Of a stretch of 64,000 nucleotides of DNA, positions 1 to 9,302 are shown piece after piece. The first letter of the stretch is position 1; every line of letters begins with the position of its first letter. A model generated the notes under the pieces. It was given only the letters and a program-made list of their open reading frames with translations, made no database searches and was not told the DNA's origin. The translations under genes were made by a program, and so were the position numbers. The DNA is from Planktothrix agardhii NIES-204 (lineage in GTDB: Bacteria; Cyanobacteriota; Cyanobacteriia; Cyanobacteriales; Microcoleaceae), in NCBI GenBank assembly GCA_003609755.1, contig AP017991.1:2497501-2561500 (forward strand). Reading direction: 5' to 3'.

Positions 1-17
1 TGTGCCAGTTCAGCTAT

Positions 18-56
18 TGAGGCTCTGCCACTAATATTAATAGAAACAGAGCCTCA
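18..56. repeat. Inverted repeat downstream of chlD
   Basis: TGAGGCTCTG (18-27) is the exact complement of CAGAGCCTCA (47-56), giving a 10-bp stem with a 19-nt AT-rich loop. It lies just past the 3' end of the minus-strand chlD. It could be part of a dispersed palindromic repeat or a secondary terminator; only the symmetry is seen directly. Confidence 0.5.
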
Positions 57-86
57 AACAAACATTCCCCGCGAGACACGGGGAAC
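55..86 (-). terminator. Probable Rho-independent terminator of chlD
   Basis: On the minus strand, shortly after the chlD stop, TTCCCCG pairs with CGGGGAA (65-71 with 79-85 on the plus strand) around a 7-nt loop. A T-rich stretch (TGTTTGTTTG) follows. The GC-rich stem plus T tract fits an intrinsic terminator. Confidence 0.45.
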
Positions 87-98
87 GAGTTAATACTA

Positions 99-965
99 TT
101 AAGAACCGATCGCCTCTCTTAAAGCATTTTGAGTCATCGCGGCGATCGCTTGATCCGTTGCTTTTGGTAAATGATAATATTTCCCTCCGGCTGTTTTTGC
201 TAACTCCTTAGCAAACCCCGTAGAAATAAATTTACTCTCAGTATCAATCACTAACAATTGCATTTTTAAACCGCGAATTTTTGCAGCAATTTCTAATATT
301 TCTTTCTTAATATCCGGTTTCTCTCCTTCAATTTGGGGCTCTCCCAAAGACCGAGATAAAGAAATATTTCCCCGTCCGTCGGTAATAGCCACAATCACCA
401 CTTGACCAATATCCCCCGACTGTTTAGCATTTACCCCGACTCTCACCGCCTGGGTTAACCCATGTGCCAAGGGCGACCCACCCCCACAGGGTAAGCGTTC
501 TAGGCGTTTTCTAGCCGCCGCAATCGAACGGGTGGGCGGTAACAACACCTCCGCCTGTTCCCCTCGGAAGGGAATCAAGGACACCTGATCCCGACTTTGG
601 TAGGCTTCCGTTAATAGTTGTAACACCGCTCCTTTTGCCGACTGCATCCGGTTCAGGGCCATTGAACCAGAAGCATCCACTACAAATACTACTAACGCCC
701 CAGACTTGCGGGCCAACCGTTTGGCGCGAATATCCCCTTGTTCGACAATCACTTTCCGCCCCGGTTCCCGTAGACGTCGGGCCTGTTGATAGGGTGCCGC
801 CGCCCGTAACGTCGCATCAACGGCAATTCTTTGGACTTTCCCTTTGGGTAAAACGGGCTTAATGTAGCGCCCCCTGTCATCGGAAAAAATCACGCTGCGG
901 CTGCCAGATTTACCTTGACGGTTCGCCATTTGGGTAAAATACAAGACGCTATCATCGAGAATCAC
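99..965 (-). CDS. chlD: Magnesium-chelatase subunit ChlD, C-terminal (VWA) part, downstream of a frameshift
   Basis: C-terminal half of the D subunit of magnesium chelatase, which with ChlI and ChlH inserts Mg2+ into protoporphyrin IX in chlorophyll synthesis. The fragment (288 aa) is a von Willebrand factor A / integrin-I domain. The MIDAS motif DASGS is at about residues 97-101, with later MIDAS-type TD in AITDGRGN. The GTG at 965 is not a true start: the frame stays open upstream through an acidic linker (runs of E and D) that belongs between the AAA and VWA domains. It overlaps the N-terminal part by 4 nt in another frame. Joined, the two parts give about 657 residues, close to the usual ChlD length. 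Identity is firm; whether the break is real or a sequencing error is open. Confidence 0.9.
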   Translation of the reverse strand: MILDDSVLYFTQMANRQGKSGSRSVIFSDDRGRYIKPVLPKGKVQRIAVDATLRAAAPYQQARRLREPGRKVIVEQGDIRAKRLARKSGALVVFVVDASGSMALNRMQSAKGAVLQLLTEAYQSRDQVSLIPFRGEQAEVLLPPTRSIAAARKRLERLPCGGGSPLAHGLTQAVRVGVNAKQSGDIGQVVIVAITDGRGNISLSRSLGEPQIEGEKPDIKKEILEIAAKIRGLKMQLLVIDTESKFISTGFAKELAKTAGGKYYHLPKATDQAIAAMTQNALREAIGS

Positions 966-2071
966 CCCTTCGGGATCAAAAATAAATTCTTCGGGGATAG
1001 TGGCTTCTTCTTCTTCTGGCTGGTCTTCTTCTTCCTCGTCCTCGTCTTCTTCCTGCTCCTGGTCTTCAGGGGACTGATCTTGAGGGGGTGGGGTGGAGGT
1101 GGTTGCTGTTGCTGTTCTTCAGGAGGTGGCACAATTTTGGCCCTGGGAACAATCACTAATTCTACCGCCCGACGTAAATCATCGGCGTTGACGGTGGTAC
1201 GTCCTTCCAGGGCGGCGGAGGCTTTAGCCACTCGCACGGCAAATAATTCCGCCCGATGACCCATGACACCGCCCCGCAGCGCTTCTTGAACTAAATATAA
1301 GATTTGTTCCGGGGTAATAATCACATCTTTTAACCATTCCCGGGCTAAAATAATCTGGGTTTTTAGATCATCTAATTCTTGGTTATATTGAGTTAAGAAA
1401 TCCTGGGGTGATTTCGCATAATCCATCACTTGATCTACTGCTTGCACCCGTTGATCTAAACTGAGAACCCCATCGGCGGATAAGGCGATCGCAATTCTAT
1501 CTAATAAATGATCTCGTAAAGGCCCTTCTTCGGGGTTAAAGGTAGCGATAAATAAAGGTTTACAGGGATGTTCAAAACTAATGCCTTCCCGTTCAATTAA
1601 ATTCCGGCCTTCGGTTAGAACTGTTAATAATAAATTAGAAATATTATCATCTAACAAATTAATTTCATCCACATATAAAACCCCTCGGTTCGCTGTAGCT
1701 AAAAGTCCGGGTTGAAATACGGTTTGACCCTGTTTAACGGACTGCTCTAAATCCACCGAACCCACTAATCGATCTTCGGTGATCCCTAACGGAATTTGGA
1801 CAAAGGCTGTGGGGACAATTTCCGTAGGTTGGGTCTGATCAAAGGGCTCGGCGTTAGCAATTGATCCTTTAACAATTTCTATTGGGGGCAATAAAGCGTG
1901 TAATGCCCGCGCCATAACGGATTTAGCCGTTCCCCGTCTTCCGGCAATCACAACACCACCCAAACCAGGGTCAACCGCCGCAAGCAAGAGGGCCAGCTTA
2001 ATGGCACCTTGTCCAATCACTGCGGTTAAGGGAAAGGAGGTAATCCCAGGGGCGCTAACGGGCGCAGACAT
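962..2071 (-). CDS. chlD: Magnesium-chelatase subunit ChlD, N-terminal (AAA+) part, ending in a frameshift
   Basis: N-terminal AAA+ domain of ChlD, which forms the ATPase motor complex with ChlI. A degenerate Walker A (GRRGTAKS, residues 44-51) and a Walker B (VLYVDEIN, about 131-138) are visible. After residue about 318 a proline-rich linker ([10 protein letters not shown]) begins, then the frame shifts into basic, low-complexity residues before stopping. Restoring one C (a G on the plus strand) in the run near 1084-1096 makes the linker read [15 protein letters not shown] and joins it to the VWA half at 99-965. Chlorophyll synthesis needs ChlD, so a homopolymer sequencing error is more likely than a true pseudogene. 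Confidence 0.9.
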   Translation of the reverse strand: MSAPVSAPGITSFPLTAVIGQGAIKLALLLAAVDPGLGGVVIAGRRGTAKSVMARALHALLPPIEIVKGSIANAEPFDQTQPTEIVPTAFVQIPLGITEDRLVGSVDLEQSVKQGQTVFQPGLLATANRGVLYVDEINLLDDNISNLLLTVLTEGRNLIEREGISFEHPCKPLFIATFNPEEGPLRDHLLDRIAIALSADGVLSLDQRVQAVDQVMDYAKSPQDFLTQYNQELDDLKTQIILAREWLKDVIITPEQILYLVQEALRGGVMGHRAELFAVRVAKASAALEGRTTVNADDLRRAVELVIVPRAKIVPPPEEQQQQPPPPHPLKISPLKTRSRKKTRTRKKKTSQKKKKPLSPKNLFLIPKG

Positions 2072-2147
2072 AGCTTTAGAAATGACAGAACAATATCTTA
2101 TAATAGCAAATAATGGTACTTTTGTTAATTGGTTTTCCTAAAAAGTT

Positions 2148-2696
2148 ATGAAAATTCCGAATTTTAGATTATTTAAACATCTGCAAAACTCTCCTAACTC
2201 TACTGTTTTGAATTCCCGATGGTTAATTCTGGTTATTGTGGGTTTAATGGGTTTGGGAGTGAGTATTCCAGTTTTAGCAGAACGAAAAAGTGATGTCGAA
2301 AGATTAATTAGTACCAATCAATGTCAACAATGTGATTTAAGTCAGGCTAATTTAGCAGATGCAAAGTTAGAAGGGGCGGATTTATTAGGAGCAAATTTGC
2401 AAAAAGCTAACCTGAGAGGAGCTAATTTAAAAGGGGCGGATTTAAGTTCAGCTAATTTAATCGAAGCAGATTTATCGGGGGCAGATTTACGCGATACAAA
2501 GCTCCATAGTACCACGTTAAGAAAAGCGAATTTAAAGGATGCTGACCTGTCTTGGTCTGATCTTTATCAAGCGTTTTTAGAAGATGCTCAATTTAATAAT
2601 GCTAATTTATTAAATGCTAACCTGAATAATGCTAAATTACAAGGAACTAATTTCTGTGGGGCAATTATGCCCGATGGACAAAAAGGAAAATGTTAA
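2148..2696 (+). CDS. Exported or membrane-anchored pentapeptide-repeat protein
   Basis: A 182-residue protein with a hydrophobic segment at residues 25-44 (WLILVIVGLM...) ending in VLA, which fits a signal peptide or anchor. Residues 62-172 are consecutive A(D/N)LxX pentapeptides such as LSQAN, LEGAD, LRGAN, expected to fold as a right-handed quadrilateral beta-helix. Cysteine pairs flank the repeats (CQQC near 59-62, C170 and C182). No enzyme motif is seen. It is divergent from chlD, and its stop abuts the stop of the convergent small gene at 2697. A TATAAT hexamer at 2099-2104 is a possible -10 box. Confidence 0.8.
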   Translation: MKIPNFRLFKHLQNSPNSTVLNSRWLILVIVGLMGLGVSIPVLAERKSDVERLISTNQCQQCDLSQANLADAKLEGADLLGANLQKANLRGANLKGADLSSANLIEADLSGADLRDTKLHSTTLRKANLKDADLSWSDLYQAFLEDAQFNNANLLNANLNNAKLQGTNFCGAIMPDGQKGKC

Positions 2697-2915
2697 TTAT
2701 CGTAAATTAGAGAATTCATCCACAATTTTAATTTTTCCGCGAGAGACTCCTCTGAGTAATCGATCTACACAGCGTCTTTCTTCTTCTGAGAGAGATTCAT
2801 CTAAAATCGCTGCCATCAGTCCATAACGATCCGCAAGGGTTAAATGACCTGTGGCGTTCACTTGAGCGAATAAATCACCCAGGGCAGATTGTAAAAGCTG
2901 AACTTTAGGAACCAT
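2697..2915 (-). CDS. Small conserved hypothetical protein
   Basis: A 72-residue protein. The central segment (LADRYGLMAAILDESLSEEE) followed by a basic helix (RRCVDRLLRGVSRGK) resembles small uncharacterised cyanobacterial proteins that I recognise by pattern only. It is likely all-helical with no membrane segment. It converges on the pentapeptide gene with zero intergenic bases, so the two stop codons sit back to back. Function unknown. Confidence 0.6.
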   Translation of the reverse strand: MVPKVQLLQSALGDLFAQVNATGHLTLADRYGLMAAILDESLSEEERRCVDRLLRGVSRGKIKIVDEFSNLR

Positions 2916-3079
2916 AATTATTCAATCTGAACCCGATAGTTTAATCTTTACAGATTTTTTACAAAACCGAAGTGATTTTACAGAATCTTTACTTGTGATT
3001 TTATGGTAAAATAAATGTGATTTTGATCACCGTTACACAAAATATTTTTACTCGGTTTAACTTTAAAACCCTTAATTCT

Positions 3080-3604
3080 ATGACTCATCCTCAACTTTGG
3101 AATGAACTGAAAACAAAAACAACAGCTAAAAATAAAATGGGGGTGGTTTTAGCGGGGAATGTGGGACATTTAGGAATGCGACATAAAACCCCTAACCTTT
3201 ATCTGGATACGGTTCCCATTAATAGCGATATTTGGTTAAAAATTAATTTAGAGCAACCCGGACATTTAATTTTATTAGAACGAGAACCTTCTGGGGTAAT
3301 GTGTTGTATTTGTCCCTCAGAATATGCACCCCAATTTCAGGTTAAACCAGGAGAGACAACGTTACCTCAATATCCCCCTTCTCCTTATCCTGTGTTTACC
3401 GCAACCGAGGAGGGACAAGAACAAATGTTAGCGGTTATTACTCCCGATAAACCGTCTTTACATTGGTTAGAAAAAAGTCAACAGGAAGCGTTAGAACTGG
3501 ATCATCAACATCTCTATGAATTGTTAACCTATGTAGAGGGACGTTCAGACTCTCAGGTATTTTATACAGAATATCAAGTCGTTGATGTTCTAAAAACTGT
3601 TTGA
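3080..3604 (+). CDS. DUF4384-like hypothetical protein
   Basis: A protein of about 174 residues if started at the ATG at 3080. The frame is open to a GTG at 3017, but the extra 21 residues look non-conserved. The core (WLKINLEQPGHLILLEREPSG... CPSEYAP) has the alternating strands and the GHLILLER-like strand of the DUF4384 family, a beta-sandwich module often seen in cyanobacterial multidomain or secreted proteins. No catalytic motif is seen. It stands alone before a toxin-antitoxin pair. Confidence 0.6.
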   Translation: MTHPQLWNELKTKTTAKNKMGVVLAGNVGHLGMRHKTPNLYLDTVPINSDIWLKINLEQPGHLILLEREPSGVMCCICPSEYAPQFQVKPGETTLPQYPPSPYPVFTATEEGQEQMLAVITPDKPSLHWLEKSQQEALELDHQHLYELLTYVEGRSDSQVFYTEYQVVDVLKTV

Positions 3605-3660
3605 TCTTCCTCCATCCCCTTTAAAAGCGGTACAATAATAACGATTAACAGGAAATAACA

Positions 3661-3891
3661 ATGAAACCGTTAACAAGAATTACGATTAATCCTGAAGTCA
3701 TGGGCGGAAAACCTTGTATTCGAGGTTTACGAGTAACCGTTGGAACCATTGTCGGGTTGATGGCTTCAGGACGCACGCCAGAAGATATTTTGAAAGCTTA
3801 TCCTTATTTAGAATTAGCAGATATTTATGAAGCGTTAGCTTATGCTGCATGGCGAGTTGAGGAGATTGAAGTCCTTCTTACTTCTGTATGA
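3661..3891 (+). CDS. DUF433 family antitoxin
   Basis: A 76-residue DUF433 protein: RITINPEVMGGKPCIRGLRV followed by a helix-turn-helix-like region (SGRTPEDILKAYPYLELADI). DUF433 proteins are predicted VapB-like DNA-binding antitoxins paired with DUF5615 PIN-like toxins. The stop overlaps the start of the next gene (ATGA at 3888-3891), a translational-coupling arrangement typical of toxin-antitoxin operons. Confidence in the family is high. Antitoxin activity is inferred. Confidence 0.88.
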   Translation: MKPLTRITINPEVMGGKPCIRGLRVTVGTIVGLMASGRTPEDILKAYPYLELADIYEALAYAAWRVEEIEVLLTSV

Positions 3892-4262
3892 AAATTCTAA
3901 TTGATATGAATTTGTCGCCGGAATGGTTGCAAACATTTACAGATGCAGGGATTGATTCAGTTCATTGGTCAACTGTCGGAGATCCCCGTGCAACTGATCG
4001 TGTAATTATGGCTTGGGCTGCTGATAACAATTACATTATATTTACGAATGATTTAGACTTCGGCGCAATATTAGCAGTGACTCAAACACAATCCCCTAGT
4101 GTTGTCCAAGTGCGGACTCAGGATTTGTTACCTGATGCTATTGGAAAATTGATGATTAATACCTTATTCCAATTTCAGGAACAATTAGAAACAGGTGCTT
4201 TAATTACCCTAGAAACATCTCGATCAAGAGTTAAAATTTTACCCATTGTTCGCAATTCTTAA
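3888..4262 (+). CDS. DUF5615 PIN-like toxin
   Basis: A 124-residue DUF5615 protein, a PIN-like ribonuclease fold. The N-terminal MKILIDMNLSPEW holds the first acidic residue (D6). The central IIFTNDLDFG carries the NDxDF motif that completes the PIN active site. It is the partner of the DUF433 antitoxin, with a 4-nt overlap. The RNA target is unknown. Confidence 0.87.
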   Translation: MKILIDMNLSPEWLQTFTDAGIDSVHWSTVGDPRATDRVIMAWAADNNYIIFTNDLDFGAILAVTQTQSPSVVQVRTQDLLPDAIGKLMINTLFQFQEQLETGALITLETSRSRVKILPIVRNS

Positions 4263-4405
4263 ATTAAAAAAATTGCGATCGCTCAACCTACCCCAAAGCG
4301 TAGGGTATGTAAGCTGCATTGCACACATCCTAATCAAAACTATAATCCAATCGGGATTTTGTACAAAAATAACTATAAATATACTTGGTTTAAACAATAA
4401 AAAAT

Positions 4406-6205
4406 ATGGAAACTTTTACTCATTTAATAATTATTTTAAATATTTATTTAAATACGATCAAAACTTATTATCAAGCCAACAATAAAGTTATTGAACTTTC
4501 TAATCAGGGCAAATTTAGTGAGGCTATACCTATTGCTCAACAAGCATTAGAGTTTGCTCAGTTACTATATGATGGCGACCATCCTAATATCGCTGCGGCT
4601 GTCAATAATTTAGCTTTTATTTATCATAAACAAGGACAATTAAGTCAAGCAGAGTATTTCTATCAAATATCATTAAATATAATTAGACGTATATTTCCAG
4701 ATGATCACGTCCATGTTGCTACAAGTCTGGATAATCTGGCTGGTCTTCTCCACTCAGAGGGTAAATTGATCGAAGCAGAATCTCGGTATAAAGAATCTTT
4801 AGAAATGAGGCAACGACTGTTTCCTGGTAACCATCCTGATGTAGCCCATAGTCTTAACAATTTAGCGACTCTTTACTATACAAAAGAACAGTTTATTGAC
4901 AAAGCAGAATGTTTATATAAAGCAGCTTTAAGAATGAGACAAGAATTATTTGAAGGTGATCATGCGGATATAGCAAGTAGTCTCAATAACTTAGCTACAC
5001 TGTACGAAATGCAAGGAAAAATGGATGAAGCTAAATTGTACTATGAACAAGCATTAGCTATGAGAAAACGGCTGTTTCTTGATGATCATCCTGATATGGC
5101 AGTAAGCTTGAATAATTTAGCTTTTTTCTACTATACACAAGGCTTGCTTAAAAAAGCACAAGAATTGTATCAAGAAGCTAAGGAGATGTTTCAAAGGCTA
5201 TTTTCTAATGAGGATCATCCTGATTTCATCAGAGTTCTTAATAATTTAGCTTTGTTATTAGCTGCTCGAAATTTACCATCAGAAGCTTTAGAATTAATGC
5301 AGCAAGCGATCGCAATGGATGATCGCCTTTTGCGTGCTAATTTTGCTTATAGTTCAGAACGCGATCGCCTCACCTATATCGACAATATTAGATATCGGTT
5401 TGATCTATTTTTATCTTTAATTTCAACTTATTTTTCCGACTCTACCGAAGCAGCAAAAATCGCTTTAGATGTTGTTCTTAAACGTAAATGTATCACCGCC
5501 ACTGCCTTAGCTGCGTTTAATTTTGCCATTTATAGTGAACGCTATTCGCACCTGCAACCGGAATTTCAACGGTTACGATCCTTGCGAGAACAGTTAACCC
5601 ATCTAATGTTTGATCCGCCTTTCATCCAGCCCCAAGAACCTCAAGAACAGTATCGCCAGCGTCGCCATGAACATCAAAACTTAGTCACAGAATTACAACA
5701 GGAATGTGAACAAATCGAAAAACAACTCGCTTCCCAAGTGCCAGAAATTCAACTCCAAGACCAAGAAACCGATAGACGGGCGGTGGCGTTAGCATTACCC
5801 GAAGGTTCTGCATTAGTGGAGTTTGTGCGGTTTGATGTCTATGATTTTAAAGCGGATCAATGGCAACCTGCCCAATATTTAGCGTTTGTTTTACCTGCTC
5901 AACAACCCGATGCAGTGCAGATGATTTTATTAGGAGATGCGGAACCCATTGAACGGTTAATTAAGGTATTTCGAGAAACGATATCTGAACTGAGATTCAA
6001 AGATTTAGGACTACGCCAAAAAGCAAAACCTCCTCAACAGAAATCTTATCAAGAAGCGGGGATAAAATTACGAGAGGCGATTTATAATCCTATTTTAAAA
6101 CAGGTGAATTTAGCCGAATATTCCCATTTAATTATTGCCCCAGATTATGAATTATGTCTCGTTATTAGTGAAAATTTGACACTCAGATTTGAGGATTCTA
6201 ACTAA
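4406..6205 (+). CDS. TPR (kinesin-light-chain type) protein with truncated CHAT domain
   Basis: A 599-residue protein. Residues about 30-290 are six or so tetratricopeptide repeats of about 42 residues with the NLAxLYxxQGxxxEAE pattern. A helical linker follows, then from about 430 the start of a CHAT (caspase-like) domain: ALPEGSALVEFVRFD and YSHLIIAPDYEL. In intact family members IAPDGEL is followed by about 150-200 residues carrying the His and Cys catalytic dyad. Here the frame degenerates after APDYEL and stops, 8 nt inside the end of the convergent pilT. It is therefore probably a decayed or protease-dead TPR-CHAT protein. TPR-CHAT proteases act in bacterial defence and signalling; no such role can be claimed for this version. 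Confidence 0.8.
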   Translation: METFTHLIIILNIYLNTIKTYYQANNKVIELSNQGKFSEAIPIAQQALEFAQLLYDGDHPNIAAAVNNLAFIYHKQGQLSQAEYFYQISLNIIRRIFPDDHVHVATSLDNLAGLLHSEGKLIEAESRYKESLEMRQRLFPGNHPDVAHSLNNLATLYYTKEQFIDKAECLYKAALRMRQELFEGDHADIASSLNNLATLYEMQGKMDEAKLYYEQALAMRKRLFLDDHPDMAVSLNNLAFFYYTQGLLKKAQELYQEAKEMFQRLFSNEDHPDFIRVLNNLALLLAARNLPSEALELMQQAIAMDDRLLRANFAYSSERDRLTYIDNIRYRFDLFLSLISTYFSDSTEAAKIALDVVLKRKCITATALAAFNFAIYSERYSHLQPEFQRLRSLREQLTHLMFDPPFIQPQEPQEQYRQRRHEHQNLVTELQQECEQIEKQLASQVPEIQLQDQETDRRAVALALPEGSALVEFVRFDVYDFKADQWQPAQYLAFVLPAQQPDAVQMILLGDAEPIERLIKVFRETISELRFKDLGLRQKAKPPQQKSYQEAGIKLREAIYNPILKQVNLAEYSHLIIAPDYELCLVISENLTLRFEDSN

Positions 6206-7436
6206 AGGGGGATTTACCTGCTTTGAACTGGCGGGTGATACCCCCAGCGTCGATCCCAGCAATACGGAAGCGACGGTCTAAGTCCGTGGCGTCGGGAGAG
6301 GTTTTTTCGGCTTCTTCCATGGTGACTCGGGCGGCAATTACCTGTTCAAATAGGGCTTGGTTAATCAGTTGCATTCCTTCATAGGTATCGGATTCCATTA
6401 ACTGTAGGGCGCTTTCCTCATCGCCTTTGAGCAGATAATCTCGCATGGCTGGGGTATTAACTAAAACATCGTGAACCGCCGTCCGTTTATTATCCACGGT
6501 GGGAACTAATAATTGAGCAATCACCGCCACTAAGGAATCACAAATCTGAATCCGTACCGCCGGCTGTTCGTCTACATTAAACAGGTTTAACAGACGATTA
6601 ACCGCATTTAAAGCGTTGCGGGTATGGAGAGTTCCTAAAACTAAGTGACCCGTTTGAGAGGCTTGTAAAGCGGTATTAACAGTGGTGCGATCGCGCATTT
6701 CCCCAATTAAAATCACATCGGGATCTTCCCTCAAAACCGCCCGTAATGCGTTATTAAATTCTAAGGTATGTAACCCAACTTCCCGTTGACTAATCAAACA
6801 CATTTTTGAGGGATGAACAAATTCAATCGGGTCTTCAATGGTGACAATATGTTTTTTAGCCGTTTCATTCAAGTGACGAATCATCGCCGCTAGGGTCGAA
6901 GATTTCCCCGAACCCGTTGGCCCTGTAATTAAGATTAAACCCTGGGGAGAAGCAATAATATTTTTCAGAACTTGAGGTAATCCTAATTCATCAATAGAGG
7001 GAATTTGCAGATGAATTAAACGTAAAACCATCGCGCCTCCGGTCAGGGAATCAAAACAATTCACCCGACAGCGCACCAACCCCGGATAAAATACGGCTGT
7101 GTCTAGTTCCTTTGTGTCCGCAAACTGTTGGCGTTGATGGGGGGTCAGAACCTCATCCAAATAATGTTCAAATAGTTCAGGAGTGACTTTAGCTTGATCC
7201 TTGGCTCTGGTCATTTGACCCTGAATCCTAAATCGAGGGGTATGTCCGACCCGAATATGAATATCTGAGGCTTTTTTGCTATAAGCATCTTTAACCATCA
7301 TTTTGATCGAAGATGCTGGATTGATAGCCACGGATGAAGGCTCCAATGCACTAGGAAGTGGAGGCATTTTGGGGGCGGGCTTGGGGGAAGCGGAATGGGT
7401 CATGGTTATTTGGCTGACTTCAACACAGTTTGGCAT
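6198..7436 (-). CDS. pilT: PilT-family twitching motility ATPase (PilT2-like)
   Basis: Type IV pilus retraction-type ATPase of the GspE/PilT secretion superfamily. Residues about 40-150 form the N-terminal PAS-like domain (KKASDIHIRVG). Walker A GPTGSGKS is at 172-179, the Asp box VTIEDPIEFVH at about 198-208, Walker B DPDVILIGEMRD at 238-249, and the His box GHLVLGTLHT at 263-272. The usual PilT1 AIRNLIRE segment is replaced by PAMRDYLLKG, closer to cyanobacterial PilT2 (inference). A start at 7403 (MTHSASPKP) is also possible. The 3' end overlaps the end of the truncated CHAT gene. Confidence 0.9.
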   Translation of the reverse strand: MPNCVEVSQITMTHSASPKPAPKMPPLPSALEPSSVAINPASSIKMMVKDAYSKKASDIHIRVGHTPRFRIQGQMTRAKDQAKVTPELFEHYLDEVLTPHQRQQFADTKELDTAVFYPGLVRCRVNCFDSLTGGAMVLRLIHLQIPSIDELGLPQVLKNIIASPQGLILITGPTGSGKSSTLAAMIRHLNETAKKHIVTIEDPIEFVHPSKMCLISQREVGLHTLEFNNALRAVLREDPDVILIGEMRDRTTVNTALQASQTGHLVLGTLHTRNALNAVNRLLNLFNVDEQPAVRIQICDSLVAVIAQLLVPTVDNKRTAVHDVLVNTPAMRDYLLKGDEESALQLMESDTYEGMQLINQALFEQVIAARVTMEEAEKTSPDATDLDRRFRIAGIDAGGITRQFKAGKSPFS

Positions 7437-7531
7437 TAATTAAATTATAAAGAATATATATCTCCCCTGTCGGCTTTGTAAAAATTTTGTAACCCAACCC
7501 TAATCTCCTTTGTCCTCAATTACTTTTGATC

Positions 7532-8713
7532 ATGAAAAAAAATCGGTTTAAATTACAACGTTGGTTAGAATCTCATGCGGTAACTCCTGATTATAGTGGT
7601 GGATTACTGATCGGATTATCTATATTTTTCTTTGGCTCCGCTACTAATACCATGGCGGGATGGTTATATGTGATTAGTGGAATTAGTTTTGCTTTATTAG
7701 CCATCGGTGCAATTTTACCCCAACGTTCTTTATTAGCCCTAACCATTAAACGAGAAACCATTCACCCCGTAAGTGTTGGAGATGATTTAACCCTAGAATT
7801 AACAATTGAAAATCATACTAATCAGCCTAAAACCCTGATTCAAGTTCGAGATTTATTACCCCCCAGTTTAGGAAAATCTACCACAGTTATTGAATATTTA
7901 CCCCCCCATCAATCTCGTCCTTATGTGACTTATATTCCCACCCAGAAACGCGGAATTTATCATTGGATGGGAGTGCAATTAAGAACCGCCACACCCCTAG
8001 GATTATTCTGGTGTAGTCGAGAACGAGAAGCACCCGCAACGGCGATTGTTTATCCGTTAGTTTTGCCCTTAACTACTTGTCCGATTATTGATGAAATGGG
8101 GCAGGATTATAACCCGAATGTCTATAAAAATCGTCAATTTCAAATGGCAACCGAAGGCATTACCCGCACCTTAAGACCCTATCGTTATGGTGATGCTACC
8201 CGTTTAATTCATTGGCGTTCTAGTGCGCGTTATGGAGAATTACGGGTCAGGGAATTGGAAACTTCTAATGGCGGTCAAGAAGTTATTATTGGTTTAGATA
8301 GTAGTTTTTTCTGGCAACCCGATGATTTTGAACAAGCCGTAATTGCCGCCGCTTCTTTATATTTTTATGCGTCTCACAGTCAATTAAATGTGCAGTTATG
8401 GACGGCAAAAACTGGACTGGTTTCTGGTAATCGAGTGGTTCTGTATACCTTAGCAGATGTTCAGTATGGGGAAGATAGAGTTATAGAAAATTTGCCTAAC
8501 TTGCCGATAATTTGGTTAACTCAAAATCCCGAATCTTTAGAAAAATTGCCCAGGGCAAGTCGTTGGTTGCTTTGGCAAAATTTTTCCGCCCCATTGCCTC
8601 AGAAAAAAAACGATAACCCCGGCCAAAAGTTAGCTAATTTGGGATTAGAAATTATTCCCGATCAACCTCTAAAATCTCAACTGCAATCTTCCTTGAGAAA
8701 ATCAAATTTTTAG
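7532..8713 (+). CDS. DUF58 domain-containing membrane protein
   Basis: A DUF58 protein of 393 residues. Two hydrophobic helices near residues 23-40 and 44-63 (GGLLIGLSIFFFG, WLYVISGISFALLAIGAI) anchor a beta-sandwich region. The DUF58 signature YRYGDATRLIHWRSSARYGE lies at about 217-236, followed by a VWA-like stretch (VIIGLDSSFFW). DUF58 proteins often accompany MoxR ATPases, but none is next door. The TTG at 7526 is in frame, but the ATG at 7532 is a better start. Function unknown. Confidence 0.85.
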   Translation: MKKNRFKLQRWLESHAVTPDYSGGLLIGLSIFFFGSATNTMAGWLYVISGISFALLAIGAILPQRSLLALTIKRETIHPVSVGDDLTLELTIENHTNQPKTLIQVRDLLPPSLGKSTTVIEYLPPHQSRPYVTYIPTQKRGIYHWMGVQLRTATPLGLFWCSREREAPATAIVYPLVLPLTTCPIIDEMGQDYNPNVYKNRQFQMATEGITRTLRPYRYGDATRLIHWRSSARYGELRVRELETSNGGQEVIIGLDSSFFWQPDDFEQAVIAAASLYFYASHSQLNVQLWTAKTGLVSGNRVVLYTLADVQYGEDRVIENLPNLPIIWLTQNPESLEKLPRASRWLLWQNFSAPLPQKKNDNPGQKLANLGLEIIPDQPLKSQLQSSLRKSNF

Positions 8714-8783
8714 TCTATTAATCAGGATGAATTAATTTTTTTTTCTGTAATTTCATTGATCCTGTATCCTGTTATTTTCCAAA

Positions 8784-8811
8784 TTGACACCCCTTGCGGT
8801 AGAATTAAAAT
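8784..8811 (+). promoter_or_regulatory. Sigma70-type promoter of ftrC
   Basis: A perfect -35 TTGACA (8784-8789) and a -10-like TAAAAT (8806-8811) are separated by 16 bp, 31 bp before the ftrC start codon. Inferred from hexamer match and spacing only. Confidence 0.5.
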
Positions 8812-8841
8812 AGTATTGTTATACAAATTACACGCCGATCC

Positions 8842-9204
8842 ATGACCCCAGAAACTAACGATAAATTATCCACTCAAAAGAGCTTAATGGCGATGAAGCA
8901 GTTCTCCGAACAGTATGCCGTACGCACGGGAACTTACTTCTGCGCCGATCCTTCGGTAACTGCTGTGGTAATTGAAGGTTTAGCTAAACATAAAGATGAG
9001 TTGGGGGCGCCTCTTTGTCCCTGTCGTCATTATGAAGATAAGGAGGCTGAAGTTAAAAATACCTTTTGGAATTGTCCATGTGTTCCCATGCGAGAACGCA
9101 AGGAATGTCATTGTATGTTATTCCTAACCTCTGATAATGATTTTGCTGGAGATCAACAAAAAATTTCCCTAGAAGAAATTGAAAAAGTTCGCTCCACCTT
9201 GTAA
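8842..9204 (+). CDS. ftrC: Ferredoxin:thioredoxin reductase catalytic (beta) subunit
   Basis: Catalytic subunit of ferredoxin:thioredoxin reductase, which passes photosynthetic electrons from ferredoxin to thioredoxin through a [4Fe-4S] cluster next to a redox disulfide. All expected cysteines are present: C59 and C61 in CPC, C78 and C80 in CPC, C89 and C91 in CHC. By analogy with the Synechocystis enzyme, C61 and C91 form the disulfide and C59, C78, C80 and C89 bind the cluster. The length (120 aa) is typical. It stands alone behind a good promoter; the alpha subunit ftrV is not in the window. Confidence 0.97.
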   Translation: MTPETNDKLSTQKSLMAMKQFSEQYAVRTGTYFCADPSVTAVVIEGLAKHKDELGAPLCPCRHYEDKEAEVKNTFWNCPCVPMRERKECHCMLFLTSDNDFAGDQQKISLEEIEKVRSTL

Positions 9205-9302
9205 TAATTTTATCTAGTTTTGGTGTTAGGTCTTTGATTTTAGGGGGGATAGAGTTAGTAAATTCTGACTCATATCTAGTTTTAGGTTAGGAGTTTAAAT
9301 CC

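Noticed and set aside
4246-4485. 79-codon plus-strand ORF
   Set aside because: AT-rich frame overlapping the end of the PIN-like toxin gene and the start of the TPR gene; no recognisable features.
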